From Podospora pseudoanserina (taxonomy: Eukaryota; Ascomycota; Sordariomycetes; Sordariales; Podosporaceae): a stretch of DNA of 64,000 nucleotides. The stretch spans positions 1,627,001 to 1,691,000 of the forward strand of contig NC_085922.1 in the NCBI RefSeq assembly GCF_035222485.1. The letters are read 5' to 3'. The notes beneath the pieces were generated by a model. The model searched no databases. It was not told the origin of the DNA and saw only the letters and a program-made list of their open reading frames with translations. Position numbers and translations under genes: made by a program. This document shows positions 12,357 through 24,000 of the stretch, in pieces (within the stretch, counting starts at the first letter, position 1; each line of letters begins with the position of its first letter).

Positions 12357-15136
12357 GATGATAGTTGAAGATGGATGAGATGGGTATCGATAAGGTAGAT
12401 GTATTAGTAGGCGATAGGTATCTCGTGAAGCGCAGCGCGGGGATGGAATAGTCCGCAAGAAGAGCTTCAAGGATGGTAGGAGATGTTAAAGAGGATGCTT
12501 GAACAATCTATCGATGAGATGTGGCAAGAAGGAAAGTAGCAGGTTGTATGTGTGTGTGGGAAAAGGTTTCCAGGAAGTCCCCACGATATGAATCAATGGT
12601 AAAGTTTACCGGTTCCGGGTGAGAGGTTGAAATAAGAGTGGGTTGGGGTGTAAGTGGTAGCTTCCAACGGACCCTGACAAATGATGCAAAAGCCCCCCTG
12701 GGGCGGGTGAAATGGAAAGGCTCGTCTTTGTTGTTTCCTTGGTTGTGTGATTGTTCAAACAGGTCAAGTGCTTCCAGGAGCGCTTGACTTTAAACAACAC
12801 AAAGAAGGCCCCGGGTCTTCTCTTTCGGGACGCCGGCCGGGTGACTCAGATGAAGGCAGTGAGCAGGGCGTGTAATTGACAAGCCCCTGTTGGCGAATCG
12901 CGATAAGATGCCGAGATGACGAAAGAGGAAATACTAGCTGCAACGAGCCAATAAGATGTGAAGGTACAAACTGAGGACGACAGGAGTGTCTTGGGCTCCA
13001 GCTGATGGTAACGAGGTATGTATAGGTGTATAGTTCTTTGACAGAGTAATACAGAACAAGCGAGAGGGAAAAGAAAGGAGAGGCCTCAAGATAGGAAGGG
13101 GCTGGACACAAGAGAGGCTTATACTCAGTCAAGGAGGCTTATCGGCCTGTTTGGGAATGCCCAGGATCCATGGGAGGATGGCGGGTGCGGGTGATAAAGC
13201 TCGAGCGGGAGGTGGGGAGTGGGAGTGGGAGTGACAAGTGACGACAGGTCAGCGTGTGACACTTGTGAGCACCCAGCAGCTGCAGCTGAGACGTGGACAT
13301 GGACAGTGCTCGAAAGAGATATTCTTGGCTTCTCTCAGGGTTGACCATGATGAAATGGCGGCCCAGGCCTGATCAAGGTAAACCGGTTTAGCGGACATGA
13401 AACAACCACCGTCAGGCCCGTTTCCAAGCCACCTCCAGTGGCTTCGTCAGCAAACTGGAAGCGGTCGTGGTCCCGGTAGTCCCCTAGAGATGTTAGCAGT
13501 GACGGCGTCATCTGGGGTAACCTAAGCTTGTAGACATCATGTTCATGCCGGATGTCAAATGCCGGCCCATGCACCAGACCCTTCTCCAAAGGCTTGCCCT
13601 GCAGGAGGATGATGCATCGACCATCCGGTATTTCCTTGAACGGGCAGCCACTGACGGGACTCGTGTTACCCACGGGCAATGGCATCTCGACACTGATGAG
13701 AACGGGGATGATGTCTCGAGATGAACATGGTCGAGGTTCGAGGTGCGATTGGCAATTGACAATTGGAGTCGGATGCCACCACTGCACCATACAAGTGGAT
13801 GCCTTTGTGGAGAGCTGCAGGAACCCCCACAACCGGCCCCCGCCAAGCTCACCGTTCTGCTAACTGCATCACCAACATCTCCAGAGCCATCTCACGACAC
13901 AAACATGTGCTCTCATGGGTAATCATTCATATCTACCGGTTTCGTCCGTCTTGCTTTCCAACTCTCGATCGGAATGCTCGCGTCAAGCGAGTTCTTCCGG
14001 ACAAGTCCGCTGACGCGATTCAGCTGGCCCCCAGTCTTTGAGGATCACAGCCGGCCGGCAAAGGTGCATTCCAAGCGCGCGCGCGATAACGATAAGGATA
14101 ACGGACGTCATCCTACCCTCCCCCCTCTAGGATCTCGATACTTAGCCCTGTCTGTGCTGTCCCCTTCACCGCATCCTCAACAGCCGTTTATCATCGACTA
14201 GTCAAGTCTTGTATGGTCTAGAATCCAATAATTACCACATAGCAAAACCCCCCTTGTTGGCTCAAAGGAGAAAGAGAGAGGCAGAGAGAATCGAAACGAA
14301 AGGCGGCCGGGGTGTCGGCTGACCTCTCGCTCTTCCTCGTGAACGGGGTCTCAGGTCATTCACCTTTGACTCGGCCGCAGACGCGTATCTGAGTTACCGA
14401 GGACCCCGCACTCTCTCTCAGCTTCCACATCTGCTTATTGCACAGTTTAAAAGTTCCGACCTCGGTATTTGCAACTTCTTATCTCCATGTAGATGCAGAA
14501 GAGTAACAGTGTGAAGAACTCAGGGGCGGCTATCGGATTGCCAGATTGGAATATGGTCGCATAGTGGGAGTCCATGTGTCACGCTGAATGGAAGCGTCGG
14601 ATGTGGTACTCAATATATTCTAGATGTGTTCAAACAGGATGGGGATGTTGGCGGACCACAAACTAAAGCCCGATGTTTCGTCCATTCCCCGTGGTCTGTC
14701 AGATCACGGGTCCCCATATCAGGCTCAGCTTCGCCTCCCGCAGCAGCAGCGCAACAACGCGGTTTTGGGGCTTGGAACTGGTCGGCTGCCGTGAGCTGAC
14801 CCAGACTTCTTGGGAGGAATTTCAATTGTAGCATCACATGGTTAGTCGATGAATGTGAGATGGAATTGCCCCTGTCCCAAACCAACCGGTGTAGCCAGCC
14901 AAGCTGTGACCTTGATGGCCTTATCGGCTTATCACCCCTTATCAACACCTTATCAGTGATGTCACCCAGTACCACTGCAAACGTGCTGCAGCGCAACGCG
15001 ACCAGAGCAACAGCAGCCTTGTGGGGCGGAACAGACCGCTGCACGACATTCTTGTCGCAAACACCACAAGCAGCCAAATTTTCGGCCATCACCACTACCA
15101 AACCCAACCCCCAAAGAAAACCCATAACCGCCCACA
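12357..15136. other. 2.8-kb gene-poor intergenic region
   Basis: Lies between two divergently transcribed genes, so it must hold both promoters. Several open frames of 60-185 codons occur, but none has coherent protein character or splice-compatible neighbours. The last ~120 bases before 15137 are C/A-rich, like a leader. No RNA gene was recognised. Confidence 0.45.
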
Positions 15137-16222
15137 ATGCCAACAGACAAAGCAACCTACCTAGCAACCCACTACCTAACCGCCGACCCCCCCAAATCCA
15201 CCACCACCTCTTCCAGCTCCACCTCCAAAAAACGAAAACGCTCCTCCAAGACAGCCGCCGCCCCCGTCGCCCAAATCAACAACCTCCTCATCCACGACTC
15301 CGATGACGAATCCACCTGGGCCAACCCCAACCCAAACCCCGACTCCGACTCCGACGGTGACACCCCCATGACCATCGCCGGGCACACCTCTGAATTCCGC
15401 AAGTCCAAAAAATCCGCCTGGTCCACCGTCGGCACCGCCGTCCTCCCCACCACAGTCAAGAAACGTGACGATTCCGACAACATTGCAGATGCCGTCCTCG
15501 CAGCCGCGAAGAATGATGCTGCTGCCTTGGGTCATGACTCTGATGACGGTTCGGAGGAGGTGGATGACGACCCAAGACAGGTAAAAATGTCAAATGGCAT
15601 GCGCCCGGGGTTGCAGTCTGCAAAGTCGATAACGGAGCAACTTGCCAGAAAGACAGAGGAGGAGAAGAGAGAGTTGGAGAGGTTGACCAAGGCGATGGAG
15701 GAGGCGAAAAAAGCTAAAGAGGGGAAGGAAGAGGAGGATGAGGTTGTTTTGCGGGATGCTACCGGGAGGAGGATTGATGTCAGCTTGAGGAGGGCGCAGG
15801 CACGAAGGGAGATGTTGGAGAGAGAAAGGGCTGAGCAGGAGAAGGAGGCGCTTTTGAAGGGGGAGGTGCAGGCTAGGGAGGCGGAGATGAGGAGGGAGAG
15901 GTTGGAGGGGGCGAAGTTGATGACGCTTGCGAGGGGGAAGGATGATGAGGAGATTAATCGGGAGCAGAGGGAGGAGGGGAGGTGGAACGATCCCATGGCG
16001 CTGTTTTTGGAGGGGGATAAGGGCGGTAAGGGGGGGAAGAAAAGGGGTAAGGGGAGGCCGGTGTATCAAGGGCCGGCGGAACCGAATCGATATGGGATAA
16101 GGCCGGGGTATAGGTGGGATGGGGTTGATAGGGGAAATGGGTGGGAGAAGGAGAGGTTTAGGATACTGAATAGGAAGGAGATGGTGAAGGGGTTGGAGTA
16201 TGCTTGGCAGATGGATGAGTAG
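15137..16222 (+). CDS. BUD13: Pre-mRNA splicing factor Bud13/Cwc26 (RES complex)
   Basis: Single-exon gene of 361 aa. Bud13 is a subunit of the RES (retention and splicing) complex, with Snu17 and Pml1, in the activated spliceosome. The N-terminal half is Ser/Asp-rich and disordered. Residues ~165-290 are charged helix rich in Glu, Arg and Lys. The C-terminus, about residues 300-361, holds the family signature PNRYGIRPGYRWDGVDRGNG, followed by WEKERFRILNRKE. The fungal-size protein ends normally. A proline/leucine-rich frame on the opposite strand is a shadow. Confidence 0.93.
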   Translation: MPTDKATYLATHYLTADPPKSTTTSSSSTSKKRKRSSKTAAAPVAQINNLLIHDSDDESTWANPNPNPDSDSDGDTPMTIAGHTSEFRKSKKSAWSTVGTAVLPTTVKKRDDSDNIADAVLAAAKNDAAALGHDSDDGSEEVDDDPRQVKMSNGMRPGLQSAKSITEQLARKTEEEKRELERLTKAMEEAKKAKEGKEEEDEVVLRDATGRRIDVSLRRAQARREMLERERAEQEKEALLKGEVQAREAEMRRERLEGAKLMTLARGKDDEEINREQREEGRWNDPMALFLEGDKGGKGGKKRGKGRPVYQGPAEPNRYGIRPGYRWDGVDRGNGWEKERFRILNRKEMVKGLEYAWQMDE

Positions 16223-17011
16223 ATGCACACTTCTTGGAGTTAGTAATAATGGACAGCGAGGGGTCGTTGGCAGTGGGTAGAACTGCGATGGCGGTTGCAA
16301 GTTGTCAAAAGTAGGAAAGTATACCCAAGCAGGATGAACTCCAGCATCAACGGGGCTAGTTCTGGTGAAGAAGTTAACAACAACCAATTGGTTTCGTGGT
16401 GTAGTTGGTTATCACGTCAGTCTAACACACTGAAGGTCTCCAGTTCGAGCCTGGACGAAATCAAAGCGATTATTTTTTGCATACCCCATCACATGGGTAC
16501 TGTCAGTTTTTTTTTTTTTTTTTTTTGGGTTTTTTTTTGGGGGGGTGGTACTGGTGGAGTTGTGGGGTTTTGCATGCTTCGTCCACTTTGGCTCAGATAT
16601 CACGATAACCTCACCTACATTCTTATCTGCCAGACAGAATAAGGATGTCGCGGAGAGGTAGACCACCGCGGCAAACTTGTCCGTGTCTATAATAAAAGCG
16701 AGGAATAAGCTATGCTTGGTTTGAAAGATAATAAATAGACTTCGAAAATATTAGACACGCCTTTCAGAATGAATAATAGCTCTAACTCAAAAAATAGTAG
16801 ACACACTTCAAAGGACAGTCAAAACAGGTATGAGCAACCTCTTCAAGCCATTCGTCAATCAAACCAGACAACTTTTCTCGCCGATACTCAAACAGACTAC
16901 CTCAACGAATCCATATTAAACCTCAACAAGAGGCTACAAAAAGTAAACAATAACAAAAACCGGGTATCAATAACATTATTACTCCCGTGGCAAACAATTC
17001 CACCACCAAAC
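16223..17011. other. Convergent intergenic region with tRNA-Val
   Basis: Contains the tRNA gene at 16390-16463 and a run of 20 T at 16507-16526. Otherwise nothing is recognised. Confidence 0.5.
16390..16463 (+). tRNA. tRNA-Val (anticodon AAC)
   Basis: The full cloverleaf can be drawn by eye. Acceptor GGTTTCG pairs with CGAAATC; the D arm contains GTAGTTGGTTATCAC; the anticodon stem TCAGT/ACTGA encloses loop CTAACAC (anticodon AAC); the T arm is TCCAG-TTCGAGC-CTGGA; the discriminator is A. There is no intron. A T6 run at 16473-16478 fits a Pol III terminator. Confidence 0.93.
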
Positions 17012-18653
17012 TTAAACCTCCTCGGCGTCCTCCATCGGCTCGCCCTGGTCCAAACCACTGTCGCCGCCCATAACCACACCACCGGCGCCATCAATACCCA
17101 ACTGTCCGCTTGCGATGGCCGTGAGCCTTGCCACCTCAGCCGAGAGCTTCTTGTTTTCAGCCGACAACGCGTTGATCCGTTCCTCCCTGCTCCGAATTTG
17201 TATGTCCCGGTTGGATATGTGCTGGTCCCGTGACCGCAATTCCTGCAATAGTTGCGAGTTCGTCGCCGTGAGGTCCCCTATGATACCAGAAAGCCGTTCG
17301 ATACTCCTCGCCATCGCCTCCGCCGTGGCCGCAGGCACCACATAGTCCGGCGCCGCGCCCGGTGAGACTCCGGCCGCTTGTTGAGCTAACCCAGGCAACC
17401 CATCAATTCCCCCCGCCGAGATAGCAAACTGCTGGCCCATGGGACTCCCATGAAAGCCTGGCTGTTGGACCACTTGCTGCTGCTGCTGTCCCTGTAGAGC
17501 ACCATTTGCAACCGCCCCAGTAGTCCTCCTCCTGTTGTTCCCCACCACAACCGCCTGCACCGCCGGCGCCGGAGCAGCCACCATCGGAGGCGACCCTCCC
17601 CTCTGCTGCCTTTGCCTCCTCTGCGCCTGCTGCTGATTCCTCCACTCCTGCTCCGCCAACTGTTCCGCGGCGTATTTCTCCGCCCTCGCCGCCCTCTCCG
17701 CTTCTGCATGGGCCCTCCTCTGTCCTTCCGACTGCTTCGCCAACTCAGGGCCGTCCGGTATTCTCAGGGCGGTAGCAAACATGTGCCTGATCAGAGTCAG
17801 CTTTCTGCTAAATCCCTCGTTACTCCGACAAGGGCCCTGGTTGATGTGCGCGGCAAGCCCTGCCCTATCTCCAAAATAAGTCCAACAGAAGGAGCAGATG
17901 GCGGGCGACTCGTGGTTGTGCTCTCCCACGACGTTGAGCAGTGTGGTGATATCGGAACAAGGCCCACATGACGAGCTGGTGCCGTAATTAAACGGCCAGT
18001 TGGTAGGGCATACGGCCAGATATTTGGGCGCCTTCCTTCGTCCGCCTTCTTGACGCCCTTGGTCACCCCTGATAAGGCCGTGCTTGTCCATCAGGTGCTT
18101 GCTTTCTCAATGTCAGCAACGTCTCCCCCTTTGCTCTTTTTCTTTTCGAAATGAAACGATGAAAGGAAAAGAAGATAGAAAAAGATTTTAAGAAGAGGGA
18201 TATGAAATAAAGAAAGGAAAGAAAAGAGAAAAAAAAGAGAAGATTTTTAAAAAAAAAAACACCCACTCACATAAAATATTGATTCCCCCCCGCTCTGGTC
18301 TGGCAATCCTCAAAAAAACAGTCATTCTCCCCCTTATCGTCAGGATCAGGTAACCCAGGCTTGAAATGAGGCACCCTTCCATCATTCCCTCCTCCTCCTC
18401 CTCCACCACCACCACCACCCAAACTCGGATCAACAACCCCCCCTCCTCCCATCCCAGCAACAGGAGCTACATTCCCATTCCCCTCCATGGATGGATGAAG
18501 ATGATTATCTCCCATACGTCTCCGTTTGGCCAAATGCTGGGTATTATTATTGTCTTGATGACCCTCCCCCTCATCCGAATGATCCAGAACACCCCCTTCG
18601 TCGTTCGAATCAGAGACGGATTCGGACGCGTCAATCTCTGCGCCCCAGGGCAT
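17012..18653 (-). CDS. C2H2-type zinc-finger protein with C-terminal coiled coil
   Basis: Exons 18653-18271 and 18101-17012, across a 169-nt GT-AG intron, give 490 aa. The intron falls inside a C2H2 finger: CFFEDC is in exon 1 and the two His (IKHLMDKH) come after the splice. A second Cys/His cluster (CGPCSDI...EHNH) and a third (CSFCWTYFGDRAGLAAHI) follow. Residues ~240-300 are Ala/Glu/Gln/Arg-rich helix. The middle is Gln/Pro/Gly-rich, and ~410-460 is a predicted coiled coil (REERINALSAENKKLSAEV). The first exon has an acidic N-terminus and a Gly run. It is probably a nuclear DNA- or protein-binding factor; the target is unknown. Confidence 0.8.
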
Positions 18654-19050
18654 GTTAAAGACTTGGGGGGAAGGGGGAAGAGCGATGCCAAGAGTTGAAC
18701 AGGACAGGGGGCTGGGATTGATTGATTGATTGATTGGAACAACAAGTGAACTTTGTATTCTATTGTATAAGCGAGTGAGTGGGTGGGTGGGTGAGAGTTG
18801 TTATTAGCGGAAAAGTGGTGAGAAACGGGTTAAATGTTGGGGTTGCAAAAACAAGAGGTGGTCGGGACTGGTTCACAAGCGAGTTTTGTTTGTGGGGCGG
18901 GCGGGCTTTTTGCTGAATGGGGGGCGTGTGATTGGTTGGTGGGACGGATGGTTAAGTGGGGAGGGTGCTTGCAAAATTCGGGCCCGAACTTCTGGACGTG
19001 TTTGTGAAGGGTGATCGAGATGATGTGTGGATGGACTGTTTTTAAGGGGG

Positions 19051-19228
19051 TATTGACTAGTTGTTAAAGACCTGTTGACCATCTACGAAGGTCCATTGGC
19101 TCCTTTTCTTACAGCTGTTAATTATTTTTCAAGAAACCCCCCCTCGATCATTTGATGGGAATCTTGACTATTTTTTTGAAGGCCTGTTGAATATCGTTGA
19201 AGGAGTCTCGATTATCTTTCGAGGCGTG
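19051..19228 (+). repeat. Degenerate ~22-bp repeat, patch B (about five units)
   Basis: Imperfect units related to patch A near 10.9 kb. They include CCTGTTGACCATCTACGAAG at 19071, GCTGTTAATTATTTTTCAAG at 19114, CCTGTTGAATATCGTTGAAG near 19183, and weaker copies near 19163 and 19206. Most units end in a purine-rich GAAG or CAAG. Confidence 0.5.
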
Positions 19229-19447
19229 GCTGAGGATGACGCTACACGGAGTGCTGCATTAGCTTAATGCGTAGTACTAGTCTTTATTCGAGAGTATGTC
19301 TTCCCCCTTGGAAGACATACTGTGGACAGTGAGATGGAGGTAGAGACTGTGATAACAATATGAGGCTGATGTTGCCAGTACCCAAGCTACCCCAACCCAC
19401 CCCAACTTGTAATCAAAGCCAGATCAAAACCTCCGTTAAAACCCAAA

Positions 19448-19540
19448 GCCCGATTAGCTCAGCTGGTTAGAGCGTCGTACTAATACTGGAAACAGTACCA
19501 AGTAATGCGAAGGTCAACAGTTCAATCCTGTTATTGGGCA
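19448..19540 (+). tRNA. tRNA-Ile (anticodon AAT) with a ~19-nt intron
   Basis: Acceptor GCCCGAT pairs with ATTGGGC (one G-T pair). The D arm is GCTC...GAGC. The anticodon stem TCGTA/TGCGA encloses CTAATA, giving anticodon AAT. The ~19 nt after position 37 (CTGGAAACAGTACCAAGTA) form an intron at the usual 37/38 site. The T arm is AACAG-TTCAATC-CTGTT; the discriminator is A. TTTT follows at 19546. Confidence 0.92.
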
Positions 19541-21022
19541 CTATCTTTTGCGCTTTTTCCTTTTGTCTTTTTCTCGACTTTCCAACATCTCTTCTTATTA
19601 TCTATAGTTTGTGACAAAGCTCTTCTCGCTAACTGTTCAACCTCAAAATGGTGGCATGTGTCAACATTTCTGCATCAACAGCGGCTAGCACCCCACCTTC
19701 CGGACGGGAGCCGGTCATCGGATCTAACCTCAGGTTCTTGGTGCTCGGAATAGCATAAACATATGTATATATAACAATCGCGGCGATGAATTGGGAAATT
19801 TGTTCCTTTATCATTAGCTTGAGAGTCTGATAAGTCGTGGAAGCCGGACGGCCACAAGCGGCTTCTAGCGGTTCTTCACATGTAGTTCCAGAACTTCTGA
19901 AGGCTTTTGATGGTGGAATTGGGGGCTCCGGAGCCGGAGAGTCTATAACATCGCTGGTTGGAGGCGGTTACACGGCAGGATCTCGAGGTTGGGGGCATAA
20001 AGAAAAGGCAGTGAGGAGGCATCAGACGGTGTAACCTGAATACCGAGGAGGGGTGACTAATGCATGGTGCATTTTTCCCGTTTGCTGCTTGTGATGATGG
20101 CACACGAGCAGGTCTGGAAAGATGGAAATAAGAATCATGCCATAGCTACTTTGCCGATGTGAAGAAAGGGACAAGATATCGGGCCGCTCGATTGGTTACC
20201 TGTAGGTAAAATCCGGGTTTAAGCTGCCTGATCCAGAGCTGCAAGGCTTTTAGGCAGATGTTTCCACAGAGATGAGGACAGAAGCTGAGGGAAGGAGGAA
20301 GGAACGAAAAGAAGAGCTGTTATCTGGAGAAAGAACAGGTAGACTTTGGGGATCTGCATGACGACTACCGACCGAGCAGCGTATAGAGATATCTTGAATA
20401 AGTGGTTGAAGATGCGGGAGGGGAGGGTGGTGGTCTTTGGCGGGGTAGCCTCTTTTGGTAGTCGGGTGGGCGGTGACAGGGGTGTCAAACCCCATGTTCA
20501 TGTCAATCGAAAGGCGTGCATGTCCCACATTTTGGCAGGGGTCTGATGCGGGACGGAGAGCAAGCCTCGCTTTCACTGCTACGAACCCTTGAAGAGTGAC
20601 TCTTTTGGAGGAAGACGAAACCAGTTGAAGCTGGTGGAACTCGTCTCTGGGGAGGGGGGGCATCTAAATAAAAAGTAGTTCCCGGGGACTTTTTCTGTTT
20701 CTTCCTGAATTACATGAGCAGTTGTCTTTTGTTTCATTGCCATTGACTTACTTACGCCTTTTGCTGACGGATGACTGTTGGAACTTGGACTGACATTGAC
20801 TTTGACTCGACTCCACGCCGGATATTTTACATGTTAGTACCTACACTTTCTTATGGGAGAGGATGAGGGACTGAGGCATATGTTTATATCGATGGTGCCA
20901 GTGGCACTAAGCACGCCCTTGATCTGACATTTCTTGACAGCTCGGTTTAACCCGGCCTTTGCCTTGTCACTTCACGGAGAGACGGGGCTCCCCCCCTCGC
21001 GCCCTTTACTGTCCTTCTCCGG

Positions 21023-24000
21023 ATGCCAGTGATACCAGAAATGGAGGAATATGTCAACTGGGATATGGCTGCCCTCCCAACTACCGGGGAGGGCCTGGAC
21101 TTTGCTTCTTCGTCAGCCAACATGGCCACCGTGCCTGCTCTTGGAGCAGCTGGAGCCACTGAACATCTCCAGGACCTCGATCTCGCCCTGGAGAATGCAG
21201 AGGGGGATGACTTCTCCTTTTGGGCATTGGAGCACTTTGAGAACAACATCTCGCCTACACTCGACGGGACGCTAGACGCAAACACTTGCATTGGCCTTAA
21301 AGGTCTCGACAGAACCGGGCCGTTCGAAGAAGATCTGGACCTCCCCGACGTCCCGTGCACCAACTGTCAGCTTGGAGGCTATCAGTGCAAGCGTATTCCA
21401 GAGGGTCAGTACAAGGGCTATTGCACCAGCTGCATTGCGCTGTGTTCTGAATGCAGCTTTGCCGAGACCACCGGTGCTGGCCGCGCCGTCGGCTTCCCTT
21501 CCAATCCTTGGCCCATCATGGGCGACCACCCTATGGGTATCCCGCAAGAGGAAGCCCATGCTGGGGCTGCCCTGAGCGGAAGCCAGCCTGCTGCCGCAAC
21601 CGAGAACACCACGTCTGAACCTGCTCGGGCAACCTCCAAGACCAGGACTGGTGTTCGGTTCTCCAGAGAAGAACTGAAGATCCTAAAGAACTGGCTCTCG
21701 ACTCACAGCAGGCATCCTTATCCTACCGAAGAGGAGAAGGAGATGTTACAGAAGCAGACAGGTCTTAGCAAGACCCAGATCACCAACTGGCTTGCCAACA
21801 CCCGCCGCAGAAACAAGAACGCTGTTGCCCAGCGGTCCACCTCACCGGGCGTGAGGACGTGGACCAAACCTATCGACATTGCCGGAAGACGAGGTGCCGC
21901 GTCTTTCGAGCTCATGAATCCCCTTCAGCGTTGGCAGGTATCTCCGCCGGAAAATGAACCGGCCTCCGTCACAGCTATTCAACGTGCCATCAGCACGTCT
22001 TCGACCCTGCAGTCGGGCCTCAGCAGCCCTTACAGCAGTGTCCACTTCACCGACGATGGGTCAGGCAGATCGATCTGCGACTCTGCCATCTCCAGCGCCA
22101 ATACATCTCATTCTAGCGGGTCGTTTGCTTCGGCCTACTCTTATGGCTCTCGTGGCTCGCTCGGGTCGGGAGGGTCCTCCATGCACCGGGGTCGGAGGAG
22201 GAGAAGGAGAAAGGCTGCTGCGCCCGCTGCTGCTAACATGACCAACAGCACACCTCTACGACAGCCCCTAAAGACGTTCCAGTGTACTTTCTGCACCGAG
22301 ACTTTCAGAACCAAGCACGACTGGCAGAGACATGAGAAGTCTCTGCATCTGTCTCTGGAGCGCTGGGTGTGCTCCCCCGATGGGCCGGTCACCTTCAACG
22401 CTGAGAGTGACCAGATGCAGTGCGTTTTCTGCGGGCATGCCAACCCCGACGAGGCTCACATCGACAGCCACAATCACTCTGCCTGTCAAGAGCGCGCACT
22501 GGCGGAGAGGACGTTCTACCGGAAGGACCACCTTCGCCAACATTTGAAGCTTGTCCATGACGCCGCCTATCGCAGCCAGAGCATGGATGGGTGGAAGGTG
22601 ACGACTCCAGAGATTCGTTCAAGGTGTGGTTTCTGCGGCATCGTGATGGACACATGGTCCTTCCGTACCGACCACCTCGCCGAGCACTTCAAGCGCGGTA
22701 AATCCATGGCTGACTGGAAGGGTGATTGGGGCTTCGAAGACAAGGTGTTGGACATGGTCGAGAACTCGATTCCACCGTTCTTGATCCACGACGAGAGAAA
22801 CTCGCCGGATCCTTTCGAAGCGTCCCAACCCCCTTTTGCTGCCAAAAACGCGTATGAACTCATCAAGGCAGAGCTGAGGGCTTACATTGATGACCGACCA
22901 CAAGGCCAGGAGGCCCCGTCTGACGGGGAGCTGCTGAGTGTGGTTCGCGCTCTGTTAGAAAAGACCAGGATTATCTCGAGGCCTTGCGTCGGTTCAACTG
23001 GGTCTTGGCTTCAAGATTTGTTGCTGGCAGCACCGTCCGACCGGCCTACCCGCCCTTCCTACAAGTCCTCTCTCCAGCAACTCAAGATCACCGGCAAGGG
23101 TGACATCTTTGAGCTGGATCCGCTGGAGCTGGAGCTCGAAGTCTATGTCAAAGCCCGCCGCCTCCTAGGCCTGACAGCCATGGACAGAGAGCTGCAGTCG
23201 GAAGCAGTCAACATCATCCGCCGCATGGACGAGTCCTCTTCCGACCCCTCCTCCGACATTGTCCAATTCTTCACCCGCCTCATCTACGCCTCGACTTCCT
23301 GGCTAACTTGCTTCCGAGCTCGCGCCCATCTCCCAAGATCAGAAGACGTCGTCGACGTTCCTCAACGGTCCAAAGACCCCAAGAAGATCGACGCCGGCAT
23401 CCACAACCCATCCCGCCTGGAATTCGAACTGGCCGAATACGTCCGCGAGCAACGCTCCCTCTTCGGGGAGGGGTTTGTTCCCAGTGACGACGACCTGCAA
23501 AAACGCGCTCGTGTCATCATCTTCGAGTATGATGACGGCTGGAACCAAACAGCCGCCGACGACGCGGTTTGGCTTGCCGCCTTCAAAAACAGACATGTTT
23601 TTGGCAACGGCACCAACGACAGCAGCGCCTACGTGCCATTGGATCTCTCCCACGAGTCCATGTTCCCGAATCCATTGCAACTCCAGCTCGACGTGTCCGA
23701 TCCAGCAGGGCGGACGCGCATCCCGTCCATCTCTAACTCGTCCTCTTCACGATCATGGTCAGGATCAGGGTCAGGGTCAGGGTCAACCTCAACCCCTTCC
23801 CCCCCAGCAGGCTTCAGAGCCAACCTTTTGGGAGACGTAAACTGCTACCAGCGCCTCGCTCGCGAACTAAAGAAATATGTAACCAGTGCCATGTCGCCCA
23901 ACAACCCCAACTGTCACGTCCCTACAGACGAGGAACTGCAACACCAAGCTCGTTGGATCATCTATGAAGAGTACGCCCCCCCCCCGACCCCTTCTTTCCC

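Larger units (their letters stand above)
18654..21022. other. 2.4-kb divergent intergenic region with tRNA-Ile and repeat patch B
   Basis: Separates the zinc-finger gene (minus) from the homeodomain gene (plus), so it contains both promoters. It also holds a TGAT microsatellite (18717-18737), repeat patch B (19051-19228) and the tRNA-Ile gene. The remaining open frames look non-coding. Confidence 0.5.

Noticed and set aside
13335-13852. Overlapping frames on both strands in the 12.4-15.1 kb gap
   Set aside because: No conserved-looking segments, no consistent start or splice context; treated as non-coding.
15590-16387. 265-codon minus-strand frame opposite BUD13
   Set aside because: Almost only Pro, Leu and Arg; a mirror of the G-rich coding strand with no protein character.
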